Assembly: GCF_004341845.1 (NCBI RefSeq)
Contig: NZ_SLVB01000010.1
Coordinates: 84,627-148,626, forward strand
DNA from: Novosphingobium sp. PhB165
GTDB taxonomy: Bacteria; Pseudomonadota; Alphaproteobacteria; Sphingomonadales; Sphingomonadaceae
DNA: 64,000 nucleotides
Direction: 5' to 3'
The translations under genes and the position numbers were made by a program. Shown piece after piece: positions 25,135-34,062 of the stretch. Position 1 is the first letter of the stretch. The number at the start of each line of letters is the position of its first letter. Below the pieces are notes generated by a model. That model did not search any database. It saw nothing but the letters and a program-made list of their open reading frames with translations, and was not told the origin of the DNA.

Positions 25135-26428
25135 TGCCGTTCCTCCTGGCGAAGTACCAGACCGCGCCCAGCACGCCCCAGATCAAGAGCAGGACGTAGG
25201 GTCGCCAGTCGGTCTCAAGCCCGACGAAGATCAGCCCCATCGCGCAGAGAGTTCCAGTGCCGCCAAGCATCATCATCTGACGGCGCGCGGGGCGGAAGCT
25301 GGCGCTGGCGTGAAGGTCCGGCCGGTCGCGCGCCACGCGCAGGGCGCAGAAGCAGATGCTCGCATATTTGGCGAGATTGGGAATGTTCACGGCGAGAAAC
25401 AGGAACGTCAGTTCCATCGGCATGAACAGGCCCATGCAGCCGATCGCGAAGACCGCCAGCAGCGCCATGTGCGGCACGTGCCAGCGCGGATGAACCTGCG
25501 AAAGCACGCGCGGCAGCACGCCCGCCTCGGCCATGGCAAAGAGGCTGCGGCTGAACATCGTGAAGATCGAATTGAGGCTGGTGCCAATGGCGACGATGGC
25601 CGCCAGAACGATCACCGGAACGGCAAGCGGGCCCATGAAAGCCTGTGCCGTCTCCAGGATCGGCGCCTTGCTTCCCGCCAGCGCTTCCGGCCCGAGCACG
25701 CCCAGCGCGACGAACGCTACGGCGGTGTAGAGCACTGTCGCCGAACCGATGGCAAGGGCAATGCCCAGCGGGATATTGCGGCGGCTTTCGGCGACTTCCG
25801 AACCGGCCTCGGTCGCGGCCTCGATCCCGAAGAACAGGCCCATCAGCAGCGGCGCGGCGGCGATTGCGCCGTGGATGCCGTGCGGCAGGAACGGTTCGAG
25901 GCGAGCCGGTTCGGCCGCGCCGAACCCGCCCCAGATCGCGAAGAGGCCGAACAGCACGATAAGCGCGCCGATCATCAGCGTCTGCGCCCGCGCGGCGACG
26001 TGAACGCCGAAGATATTGGCCAGCAGCGCAAGCACGAGCACCGCGAACATCGTGGGCTTTACCGGAAGCGGCACGAGCAGCGAGACATAGCGCACGAGCA
26101 CCAGTGCCAGGACGACCATCGCACCCATGTTGGCGATGATCCGCATCCAGGCGATGAAGAAGCCGAGCGTCGGGCTGAGATAGCGCGATGGCCAGACGAA
26201 ACTCGCGCCCGAAACCGGATCGGCCGAGCCGAGATAGGCATAGCTCACGGCGATGAGATACATCGGCAGCGCGGCGATCAGCACCGAGAGCAGCATCCCC
26301 GGGCCCGCCAGCGCGGTCGCGGGCGAGACGGCGGAGAAGATCGACACGCCGACAGCGGTGCCGAGACCCATCGAGACGACCCCCCACAGGCCGATACCCT
26401 TGCGCAGGCTGCTGGTATGGTCACTCAT
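25124..26428 (-). CDS. APC-superfamily amino-acid permease
   Basis: A 434-residue inner-membrane transporter with about 12 hydrophobic segments. The first helix region GLWGVVSMGLGTAVGVSIF and the later LLMGLFFGIEAATEAGSEV are typical of APC amino-acid/polyamine antiporters. The start overlaps the S10 carboxypeptidase stop (ATGA), so the two are translationally coupled. It would import the amino acid or small peptide released in the periplasm by that peptidase. It is the last gene of the operon that begins with the TonB-dependent receptor at 32253. Confidence 0.87.
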   Translation of the reverse strand: MSDHTSSLRKGIGLWGVVSMGLGTAVGVSIFSAVSPATALAGPGMLLSVLIAALPMYLIAVSYAYLGSADPVSGASFVWPSRYLSPTLGFFIAWMRIIANMGAMVVLALVLVRYVSLLVPLPVKPTMFAVLVLALLANIFGVHVAARAQTLMIGALIVLFGLFAIWGGFGAAEPARLEPFLPHGIHGAIAAAPLLMGLFFGIEAATEAGSEVAESRRNIPLGIALAIGSATVLYTAVAFVALGVLGPEALAGSKAPILETAQAFMGPLAVPVIVLAAIVAIGTSLNSIFTMFSRSLFAMAEAGVLPRVLSQVHPRWHVPHMALLAVFAIGCMGLFMPMELTFLFLAVNIPNLAKYASICFCALRVARDRPDLHASASFRPARRQMMMLGGTGTLCAMGLIFVGLETDWRPYVLLLIWGVLGAVWYFARRNGREA

Positions 26429-27927
26429 GTGCAGGGATCCGCCTTGATGAACTGGACGAGGTCGGCCTGGAACCGCGCGCGGCTGGTATCGTCCGAATAG
26501 AAAACGTGGCCGCCTACGTAGCGCGCGTTGCGGTAGCGCGCCGTGGGCAGGCTGGACTGCGCAAAGAGATAGTCCGCCGCGCCGATCGTGGTGGTGGTGT
26601 CATAGAGGCCGGTGCCGACGAAGAAGCGAAGGCAGGTGTTCGCCTGCGCGTGCCGTTCCACCGTGGCCATGAAGGGCCAGTCCGCGAAAGGCGAATCCGC
26701 GCCGCCATAACGCCACTCGTCCTCGAAGCGGGCGAGCACCTTGTAGCTTGCGGCATCCGGCACTTTCAGCGTCGATGCCAGGTAGTCGGTCATCGCCTTG
26801 CCATAGATGTCCGAGATCGGCGACGAGGGATCGCCGGGCATCATCGTGGTCACGGTTGCGGGACGCTCAGCAAGGTAGCGCGCATCGTAGCGGCCCATGA
26901 CCTTGCCTTCCCCGCGCAGCAGTTCGACGCGGAAGCGCTCCTTCGAAATGCGCAAGTCGTTGGCGAGGTAGAAGGCGGCGGGAATGCCGGTCAGTTCCTC
27001 CAGCCGCGCGGCAATGCGCGCGCGTTCCTCCTGCGGGAGGTCGCGGCCCCGATAGAGCGCGGGCAAGTAGATGTCGCGGGCGAAGCGGGCGGCCTCTGCC
27101 GTGACCGCCTCGGCGGTGCAGGGGGCCTTGAGCTTGCCATGGTAGCAGGCGATGGCCGCGAGCGTGGGCAGCGAGACCGCATAAGTCACCACGTTATCGG
27201 GCCGCTGCGACGTCTCGATCATGTTGAGCGCCTGCCCGAGCAGGACGACGCCGCGCACGTTGCCGCCAAGGCCCATCTCGTCCAGCGCGTCCAGCATGGC
27301 GACGGCGCGGATCGTGCCGTAGCTCTCGCCAAGGATGTAGACCGGGGCTTTCTGGCGGCCATGGGCCGCGAGCCACTGGCGCACGAGGTCCGCGGCGGCG
27401 TGGGCATCGCCGGAGACGGTGCTGTACGGCGCGGCGGCCGCGCCCTTGGGGCGCTCGGAAAAGCCGGTGCCCGGCGGGTCGATGAAGACCACATCGGCAA
27501 GGCCGTAGAGCGCCGACGCCCCGGGGATGTTTCCGGTCGAGGTCTGGCCGGGCGCCGCCGGGTCCTGCGGAACATGGGCGAGCGCGGGGCCCAGCAGGCC
27601 CATTTGCAGATAGGCCGAAGATGCGCCGGGGCCGCCGTTGAACGCGAATATGACCGGACGTTCGTGCCCGGAGGCTTTCCGCGCGGAACTCTTGCGGGCG
27701 GGCGGCTGCGAATAGGACAGGAACCCGGCGGTGGCGGGCGTGGTGTCCGCGCCGGCTGAGACAGGGACAGTTCCCAGCTCGACGCGGACATGCTGGCCCA
27801 GACCAGGGGGACTGATCTCGGCAGCAATCTTCAATGCGATGGGAACCTGTCCCGGCGCCGGCTCCTGAGCCAGTACCGGAACAGGTCCCTGCAATGCCCC
27901 CAGCAGCGCGATCGCGGCGAATTTCAT
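26425..27927 (-). CDS. Secreted S10-family serine carboxypeptidase (copy A)
   Basis: A 500-residue serine carboxypeptidase. The signal peptide is MKFAAIALLGALQGPVPVLA. FNGGPGASS (oxyanion region), VFIDPPGTGFS, the nucleophile GESYGT, the Asp in GTGLYDTTT and the His in VGGHVFYSD give a complete catalytic triad. S10 enzymes remove C-terminal residues. I chose the ATG at 27927, which has AAGGA upstream and starts the signal peptide. An earlier ATG at 27984 would bury the signal 19 residues in. It sits between an aminotransferase and an amino-acid permease. Confidence 0.86.
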   Translation of the reverse strand: MKFAAIALLGALQGPVPVLAQEPAPGQVPIALKIAAEISPPGLGQHVRVELGTVPVSAGADTTPATAGFLSYSQPPARKSSARKASGHERPVIFAFNGGPGASSAYLQMGLLGPALAHVPQDPAAPGQTSTGNIPGASALYGLADVVFIDPPGTGFSERPKGAAAAPYSTVSGDAHAAADLVRQWLAAHGRQKAPVYILGESYGTIRAVAMLDALDEMGLGGNVRGVVLLGQALNMIETSQRPDNVVTYAVSLPTLAAIACYHGKLKAPCTAEAVTAEAARFARDIYLPALYRGRDLPQEERARIAARLEELTGIPAAFYLANDLRISKERFRVELLRGEGKVMGRYDARYLAERPATVTTMMPGDPSSPISDIYGKAMTDYLASTLKVPDAASYKVLARFEDEWRYGGADSPFADWPFMATVERHAQANTCLRFFVGTGLYDTTTTIGAADYLFAQSSLPTARYRNARYVGGHVFYSDDTSRARFQADLVQFIKADPCT

Positions 27928-27980
27928 CGCTCGTCCTTGCGCTCTTTCGGTGCGACCCGAGGGCTTCGGCGAAGTGGGCA

Positions 27981-29147
27981 TCATCGTGTGTCCGTATTTC
28001 GGTGGGTTTCGCGGTAGGTCAGCAGGCTGTCGGTCAGCGCCTGAAGCCCGTAATCCAGCCGCGATGGCTCCATTGCGAAGCCGAGCCGGATATGGCCGGG
28101 CGCGCCGAAGTAGTCGCCCGGCGCCACCAGTACCCCGCAGCGATCGGAAAGCCAGCCCGAGAAGTGCAGCGTGTCCCGGATGCCCACAAGGCGGGGAAAC
28201 GCGATGCAGCCGTGCTCGGGCAGGTCGCCCTCGGCAAGGCCCTGCGCGCGCCAGTGATCGTGGTAGGATTCGATGATCGGCCGCGCCCGGCCAAGCACGG
28301 AAAAGGTGTTCTCGCGGAACCGCGCCGGGTTTTCGACGACCAGCGCGGCGATCCCGTGCGCCAGGTTGGAAATGGCGAATTCGACTTCGCGCGCCATGTC
28401 GCGGATCGGGCCGAGCGTGGCCTCGTCGCCGACGATCCAGCCGCAGCGCAGGGTGGAAAGACCGTAGAGCTTGGTCACGCTGCTGATGGACAGGAAATGC
28501 GGAGAAATTCCGCGCGAGGCGGCCGGACGTGCGGCCTCGCCCGCATAGCCGCCGTAGACTTCGTCGAATACGAACGTGACGCCGCGCCGGTTGGCAATTT
28601 CAGCCAGGGCGCGGAAGGTCTCGTCATCGAGCGCCATGCCCGAGGGATTGTGCAGGTTGCTGAGCACGACGAGACGGGTCTTCGGCCCAATCGCCGCCTC
28701 AAGTTCGACGGGATCGATCTGGAACCGCGCGCCGCGCCGTTCGAAGCGGTCCACGCCATTGCCGGTGGCATGGGCGAGATTGGCGAACAGATCGAAGCCC
28801 GGGTTTTCGATCAGGATGCGTTCGCCCGGCGCCAGCAGTGCGCGGTAGACCAGCGACAAGGCGCCCGTCGCCCCGGTGGTCGTCAGCACCTGGCCTTCGC
28901 CGACGCCGTATTCCCGCGCGAGCGCGGCCACGAGGTAAGGGTTCCCGCGAACGAAGGTGCTTGTGTAGCGCGAGGTCACGCCCTTGCCGAAGCCTTCGAG
29001 CAGGACCTCGCGCAGCAGTTCGGTCGGTTCCGGCACCGAGCTTTCGAACAGGCCGACGAGCAGGTCGCGCGACGAACTGTTCCTGAGGATCGAGCGCCTG
29101 ACCCAATCGGCGTAAGAAGTCGTGGTCAGGGGGGGGCTTTCGGCCAT
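27981..29147 (-). CDS. PLP-dependent aminotransferase, class I/II
   Basis: A 388-residue fold-type I aminotransferase without a signal peptide. GATGALSLVYRALLAPGERILIENPGFDLF (in parts), NLHNPSGMALDDE, FDEVYGGY and the PLP-lysine segment SVTKLYGLSTLRCGW with Lys about 226 are all visible. It would transaminate an amino acid in the cytoplasm to a 2-oxo acid, most likely one supplied by the adjacent permease. It follows the TonB receptor gene after an 82-bp gap containing a strong hairpin. Confidence 0.87.
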   Translation of the reverse strand: MAESPPLTTTSYADWVRRSILRNSSSRDLLVGLFESSVPEPTELLREVLLEGFGKGVTSRYTSTFVRGNPYLVAALAREYGVGEGQVLTTTGATGALSLVYRALLAPGERILIENPGFDLFANLAHATGNGVDRFERRGARFQIDPVELEAAIGPKTRLVVLSNLHNPSGMALDDETFRALAEIANRRGVTFVFDEVYGGYAGEAARPAASRGISPHFLSISSVTKLYGLSTLRCGWIVGDEATLGPIRDMAREVEFAISNLAHGIAALVVENPARFRENTFSVLGRARPIIESYHDHWRAQGLAEGDLPEHGCIAFPRLVGIRDTLHFSGWLSDRCGVLVAPGDYFGAPGHIRLGFAMEPSRLDYGLQALTDSLLTYRETHRNTDTR

Positions 29148-29188
29148 GGGTCTGTAATCTACCGGAAAGTTCGGAAGGAACGTGAAGA

Positions 29189-29224
29189 GCTGCGGCGGTG
29201 GCGACCAAACGTCACCGCCGCAGC
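29189..29224. terminator. Strong hairpin after the TonB receptor gene
   Basis: GCTGCGGCGGTG (29189-29200) pairs perfectly with CACCGCCGCAGC (29213-29224) around a 12-nt loop, 5 bp after the stop of the receptor gene on the minus strand. The following bases are not a T run. It probably reduces or processes read-through into the downstream enzyme genes, so the receptor is made in excess. Confidence 0.65.
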
Positions 29225-29229
29225 CTCGA

Positions 29230-32200
29230 TCACATCTTGACCTTGGCGCCGATCCAGAAGCGGCGGCCGAGGATGTCGCCGTAGGCGATCTGCGGGTAGG
29301 AGGGGCCTTCGTCGGTGAAGTTGTCGATACCGGCGCGCAGCGAGAAGCCGCCGAGGTCGACTTGCGCCGAGATCGAGTGGGTCAGGTTGCTGTCGAGGAT
29401 CGGATTGGGATTGTTCTCGATCGTCGCGTCGTATGCGGCCTTGGTCTTGTCGAGATAATAGGCCTGATAGCTCACCCGCACCTTGCCCCGGCTCCAGTCG
29501 AGGTTGAGACGGCCTTCCCAGGTCGGCTTCTCGTACGTGTTGTCGGTGCGCGTGAAGGTCTCGCCGGTGACCGAGGTGGTGAGCAGCGAATTGTGCGTTG
29601 CGCTCACGCCGAGGTGGAACGTGCCGATGTCACCCGGCGCGAAGGTGTAGTCGAGCGCGTAGACTTCGCCGCGATACTTGACGACGCCCGCATTGAAGGT
29701 GGTGGTCGTGCCGGTGACGATGGTGCCGCCCGGGCTCACGCCGTCCGATGCCGCAAGGCGCGTGAAGGCGCTGCAGACGGTCGGATCGGGGGTCGTGTTG
29801 TCGTAGCAGGCGGAGGTGAAGTCCTCCGTGGTGAAGGCCGAGAGGCCGTCCTTGAGATCGATCTCGATGCGGTCGGCGCTGATCGTCAGGCCCGGCACGA
29901 AGGCGGGCTGGAGAACGACCCCGTAAGTGAACGTATCCGAGATCTCGTTGCGCAAGTTCGGATTGCCGCCAGTGGTGATCGTGGCGCGCTCGAAGTTCTC
30001 GGACGGGTCCTGGAAGGCGGCGAGGCGCTCGGCCGCGCTCTTCCCGGCGTTGGTGCCGTCGGCTTCTACGCCGTAGTTCGGGTTGGCCTGGAATGCGGCC
30101 AGGCAGTTGGCCTGGCGGACCGACGGGTTGGACCCGCTGCTGATACGGTCGGCATCGCAAGGGTCGAACCCGACCGAGCCCAGCGCGGTTGTCGAGGGCG
30201 CGAACAGCATGGCCAGCGTCGGCGCGCGGAAATTGCGGCTGCGCGATACGCGCAGCGTGATCCCGTCAACCGGCTGCCAGCGCAGGCCGAGGTCCCAGAC
30301 CTGTTCCTTGCCCGCAATCGAATTATCGACGAGACGCCCGGCCGCGCTTGCCTCCAGCAGGCGCACGATCGGCACGTTCATGGCCTGATCGACCAGCGGA
30401 ATCAGCAGTTCGCCCGAAAGCTCGTCGGTGTTGTAACCGGCCTTCTGCGCCACTTCCATGGTGCCGCCTTCGAACAGGCCGAGCTGGTTCGCTTCGAGCG
30501 GGGTGTAGGAAACCTGCTCGTCGCGGTGTTCGTAGGCGAGGCTGAACTTGACCGTTCCGCCCGGCAGGCGAACCACGTCGCCGCCGATGGTGGCGAGCAG
30601 ATCGGTCTGTTCGTTGGTGTAGTCCTGGCCGGTGCGCACGCTCACGTAATTGCGCGCTGCGGACGAGACATTGCCGTTGCCGAAGGGATTGATCGGCGCG
30701 CAGGCGGGATCGTCGTTGGTGGTGTCGGCGTCGGCATTGATGCCGCAGACGATCTTGCCGCCGGACAGCACCGAGTCGATGGCATTGGCGTATTTCGTGT
30801 TGTCGACGTTCCAGCCGCGCGTCTTGCCGTTGACGCGGGCGTAGCTGCCCGAGACGCTCCAGTAGAAATTGCGCTCACCGGCCGAGAAGTCGCCGTCGAG
30901 AGCAAGCAGGGCGCGATAGGTGTCCGTCTTGTAGGTCTGCGTGTTGTCGGGCGTGAGGTCGTTGAAGTACTTCGAGAGGAACAGCGGCGCGCCTGCGGCG
31001 AACGCCGGACGCGCGGCCGAAAGTGCGGCCTTGGCCTGGTCCGTCAGGTAGGGATTGTCGATCGTGAAGATCACCGGACCGGCGTAAGTGCCGTAGTTCA
31101 GGATCGTGCGGCTCTGGCCCTGCGGGATCTCGGTGCCTTCGGTGCGCGCATAGAGCAATTCGGTGCGCAGCTTGATCGCATCGGTCACGTCATAGTGGGC
31201 GATAAGGTTGCCGGTGAACCGCTCGACCCCGGTGCGCAGGCCCGCAAGGTCGCGGTAGGCATAGCCGTCGCCACCGCTTGAGAACGGAATGCCGACCTGG
31301 GTGCCCGGGTTGTAGGGAACCACGTTGCCGCTGGAATCGAATTGCAGCGGCGTGCCGTTCGACTGGGTGAGAAAGCGCGTGAACGGCGCGGGCGTGTTGA
31401 ACAGCACGCCGTTGGAATTGAACTCCCAGAAGTGCGCGTCGAACAGTTCCTTGACCGACGGAATGCCGTCGCTCGGGCCCGTATCGTCGGGATTGCTGAC
31501 GGTCAGACGGCCGAGCGCGGAAAGTGGCCGGGCCGAGAACATCAGCGTCGGCGATTTCGCATAGCTGACGTCGATCGCCACGTTGCCGCGGCCACCGGCG
31601 AAGTTGGTGCCGGCCGTGCCGCGCAGGCTGTAGGTATGGAAGTCGCCGCGCGAGGAAATGCCGTTCTGGCCGTCGAGTTCGATGCCTTCGAACTTGTCCT
31701 TCAGCACGTAGTTGACCACGCCGGCGATGGCGTCGGAGCCGTAGACGGCCGCGCCGCCACCCTGGACCACTTCGACCCGGTCGAGCAGGCCCAGCGGGAT
31801 GATGTTGGCGTCAACTTGCGCGTCGCCGAGCCCCGAAGAACTGGTCACCATGCGGCGGCCGTTGACCAGCGTCAGCGTACGTCCGGCGCCAAGGCCGAAG
31901 AGGTTGGGGAACTGCTGTCCCGAGCCGCTGCCGTTGCCGCTGCCGTCGGCCTGATTGAGCATGGGGCTGTTCGAAGTAAGCTGGTTCAGCGCCTGCGCGG
32001 CGCTGGTGAAGCCGCGATCGGTGATCGTCTGGGCATCCACCACGTCGAGAGGTGCGCTCTCGGCGGCACGGTCGCGGCGGATGCGCGAGCCGGTGACGAC
32101 GATGTCGTGCGCGGGTTCCTCGCTGGCCGAAGCCGCCGTGTCCTGCGCGTATGCTGGCGTGGCGGCGAAGATCGCGACGAAGGCGGTGGAAACCATGAGG

Positions 32201-32253
32201 CCTGCCAAGCCCCGGCTCCTGCCCATTCGCTGCTGCTGCTCCCTGTTTGTCAT
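29230..32253 (-). CDS. TonB-dependent outer-membrane receptor (peptide island)
   Basis: A 1007-residue receptor. A signal peptide (GLMVSTAFVAIFAATPAYA) is followed by a TonB box/plug beginning DIVVTGSRIRRD, with GAGRTLTLVNGRRMV and RVEVVQGGGAAVYGSDAIAGVVNYV in parts. The long C-terminal beta-barrel ends FWIGAKVKM. The start at 32253 follows GAGGGG. Its similarity is to the large sphingomonad receptors often linked to peptide or complex-ligand uptake. It heads an operon with an aminotransferase, an S10 peptidase and an amino-acid permease, so its ligand is probably a peptide. Confidence 0.9.
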   Translation of the reverse strand: MTNREQQQRMGRSRGLAGLMVSTAFVAIFAATPAYAQDTAASASEEPAHDIVVTGSRIRRDRAAESAPLDVVDAQTITDRGFTSAAQALNQLTSNSPMLNQADGSGNGSGSGQQFPNLFGLGAGRTLTLVNGRRMVTSSSGLGDAQVDANIIPLGLLDRVEVVQGGGAAVYGSDAIAGVVNYVLKDKFEGIELDGQNGISSRGDFHTYSLRGTAGTNFAGGRGNVAIDVSYAKSPTLMFSARPLSALGRLTVSNPDDTGPSDGIPSVKELFDAHFWEFNSNGVLFNTPAPFTRFLTQSNGTPLQFDSSGNVVPYNPGTQVGIPFSSGGDGYAYRDLAGLRTGVERFTGNLIAHYDVTDAIKLRTELLYARTEGTEIPQGQSRTILNYGTYAGPVIFTIDNPYLTDQAKAALSAARPAFAAGAPLFLSKYFNDLTPDNTQTYKTDTYRALLALDGDFSAGERNFYWSVSGSYARVNGKTRGWNVDNTKYANAIDSVLSGGKIVCGINADADTTNDDPACAPINPFGNGNVSSAARNYVSVRTGQDYTNEQTDLLATIGGDVVRLPGGTVKFSLAYEHRDEQVSYTPLEANQLGLFEGGTMEVAQKAGYNTDELSGELLIPLVDQAMNVPIVRLLEASAAGRLVDNSIAGKEQVWDLGLRWQPVDGITLRVSRSRNFRAPTLAMLFAPSTTALGSVGFDPCDADRISSGSNPSVRQANCLAAFQANPNYGVEADGTNAGKSAAERLAAFQDPSENFERATITTGGNPNLRNEISDTFTYGVVLQPAFVPGLTISADRIEIDLKDGLSAFTTEDFTSACYDNTTPDPTVCSAFTRLAASDGVSPGGTIVTGTTTTFNAGVVKYRGEVYALDYTFAPGDIGTFHLGVSATHNSLLTTSVTGETFTRTDNTYEKPTWEGRLNLDWSRGKVRVSYQAYYLDKTKAAYDATIENNPNPILDSNLTHSISAQVDLGGFSLRAGIDNFTDEGPSYPQIAYGDILGRRFWIGAKVKM

Positions 32254-32371
32254 CGAACTACCCCTCATGTTCTGTCTGAATTTCACCTGTTGGCGACGAC
32301 CCTAGCCCAAGGCGTGCGGCAGGTTTTTGCGAAGTGCATGCGCGGCGGGGGGCTCCACGCATTGAAATTAT

Positions 32372-32386
32372 CGCGCCAATGGCGCG
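32372..32386 (-). terminator. Hairpin after S10 copy B
   Basis: CGCGCC and GGCGCG pair around AAT, 11 bp past the stop of the S10 gene on the minus strand, followed on that strand by AT-rich sequence. It may end that transcript before the promoter of the receptor gene, which must lie in the same 143-bp gap. Confidence 0.45.
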
Positions 32387-32396
32387 TGAGAAATTT

Positions 32397-33887
32397 TTAG
32401 TCCTGCTTTGCGCGCTTTTGTGGATTGGAAATGAACGCGGACAGGTCTTGCACAAATTGGCGGCTGGCGGCCGGGTCCTCGTACATCATGTGCCCGCCGG
32501 GATAGCAATGCGCGGCGATCCGCGCGGCCAGCGCAGGGGGAAAATCGCCCGCCGCCTGCCGGTTGGCGGCGCAGCCGTTGAGCGAATCGTAGAGCCCGGT
32601 CGCCACGAAGACCCGGCTCTCGGGCGCCTTTTCGAGCACGTGCTGCACCCACGGCTGCGAGGCGCTCGGCGGACCTTCGCCCGCCATGGCGCGCGCCAGC
32701 GATTCCTTCGTGATCGGGGACTGGTCGTATTGCCAATGCTCGCCCACCGGCAGCGCGGGCACGTCGATACCGGCGTACTGGCCGCCGGCATAGCCAAGCT
32801 GGCGGCGGTAGAAATCCAGGATGGCGGCGCTGCCCCGCTTCTCGTCCTCGGCGGCATCGGTGCGGCGCATGTCGAAGATGCCCAGCGTCTTGCCCTCACC
32901 GGCCAGGAGGCCGCGCCGGAAATCGCGCGGGGAAACCCAGAGTGTCATCGCGTCGATCCGGGCGGGGGCGAGGCCTGTGTAGCGCCCCAGATCCGCGACC
33001 ACTTTCGCACGCGCAGCGTCGTCCAACGCTTCGGGATGGGCAAGGGCGGGGTACCAGACCCGGCGCGCCCAGTCCTCGGACGCGGCAAGAGCAGCGGCAG
33101 GATCGGCCGCAAGCGCGGCGTCGAGCTTGCCCAGCGCGAGCGCTGTGGCGGTCCGATTGGGCAGGGTTAGCGCCCGCATCAGAGCCCGGTCGCGCTCCTC
33201 GCCCATCGGAATGCCGCCCGAAATGAGCGCGATTCCGGCAACCGGCTGCCCCTGATCGATCAGCGCTTCCGCCACGCCTGAAGCGCGCCAGGTGCCGAAG
33301 CTCTCACCGACGAGAGAGACCGGCGAACCCTCCCGGTGCTGTGCCTTCAGAAAGGCGCGAATGAACCGGGCAGTGGCCGCGAAGTCGCCGGTGGTCGAGT
33401 AGAGCCGCTCGGCCGCCTTGTCGGATGCGGCGCGGCTGAAGCCGGTACCGGCAGGATCGACGAACACGAGATCGGCGACGGCGAGCGGGCTGTCCGGATT
33501 GTCGGAGAGCGCCTCGCCTTTGAGAGTCCGGGGCCCGAGTGCGTGGAATTGCAGCAGGCGCGAATCCGCGCCGGGGCCGCCGTTCCATACGAATGCGATC
33601 GGGCGCGGCGTCGTGCCCTGCGCGGCGGCAAGATAGGCGGTGTAGAACAGGTCCGCGGCCTTGGCGCCGGTCTCGTCGGCAATGGCGATCGTGCCCGCGC
33701 AGGCGCGGTAGGCGAAGGCGCCGCGTTCGGCCGAAAGACTACCCTGCGTGCCGCTCGCGCCCGCCGGGCAGGCGGGCGGGTTCGCCCCATGAGTGACAGC
33801 GCGCGTGTCAGCATGGGCCTGCGCAATATGCGGCGCGGCGATGGCGGCGAGCAGGGCGCCGAGAATTGAAAGCGGCTTGGCGGGCAT
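32397..33887 (-). CDS. Secreted S10-family serine carboxypeptidase (copy B)
   Basis: A 496-residue S10 peptidase with signal peptide LSILGALLAAIAAPHIAQA. WNGGPGADS replaces the usual NGGPGASS, GESFGT carries the nucleophile, ATGLYDSLNG the Asp and YPGGHMMYED the His. It is only distantly similar to copies A and C in the spacer regions, so the three are not recent duplicates and probably differ in C-terminal residue preference. It is divergent from the Tat-signalled PLP enzyme at 34063. Confidence 0.86.
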   Translation of the reverse strand: MPAKPLSILGALLAAIAAPHIAQAHADTRAVTHGANPPACPAGASGTQGSLSAERGAFAYRACAGTIAIADETGAKAADLFYTAYLAAAQGTTPRPIAFVWNGGPGADSRLLQFHALGPRTLKGEALSDNPDSPLAVADLVFVDPAGTGFSRAASDKAAERLYSTTGDFAATARFIRAFLKAQHREGSPVSLVGESFGTWRASGVAEALIDQGQPVAGIALISGGIPMGEERDRALMRALTLPNRTATALALGKLDAALAADPAAALAASEDWARRVWYPALAHPEALDDAARAKVVADLGRYTGLAPARIDAMTLWVSPRDFRRGLLAGEGKTLGIFDMRRTDAAEDEKRGSAAILDFYRRQLGYAGGQYAGIDVPALPVGEHWQYDQSPITKESLARAMAGEGPPSASQPWVQHVLEKAPESRVFVATGLYDSLNGCAANRQAAGDFPPALAARIAAHCYPGGHMMYEDPAASRQFVQDLSAFISNPQKRAKQD

Positions 33888-33948
33888 GGACGGCCTTTCG
33901 GGATCGGACTGGCGCGGAGCAAGCTAGCGCAGCCGGCGCGGCAATTTT

Positions 33949-33987
33949 ATGCACGAATGGGTGGTGCACCCGTTCGCCATGCACCGA
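33949..33987. promoter_or_regulatory. Clustered ATGCAC/GTGCAC palindromes in a divergent promoter
   Basis: The sequence holds CGAATGGGTG (33954-33963) facing CACCCGTTCG (33967-33976), nine of ten bases paired around GTG, with TGCAC occurring three times at 33950, 33965 and 33980. The spacing of 15 bp between TGCAC units suggests an oligomeric regulator, as with Lrp/AsnC proteins. It lies between the S10 gene and the class V PLP enzyme and resembles the ATGCA arms at 21376. Confidence 0.5.
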
Positions 33988-34020
33988 GTTCCGGGGGCGC
34001 TATCTTGTCGCTCGGGTCAA

Positions 34021-34041
34021 ATGCGCAATTCTTATGCGCAA
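34021..34041. promoter_or_regulatory. Direct ATGCGCAA repeat upstream of the PLP enzyme
   Basis: ATGCGCAA occurs at 34021-34028 and 34034-34041, 13 bp apart, shortly before the start at 34063. Because TGCGCA is itself symmetrical, this is also an inverted repeat. It may be a regulator site separate from the TGCAC cluster. Confidence 0.35.
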
Positions 34042-34062
34042 GCCTTTGCCTAGGATGCGTAA

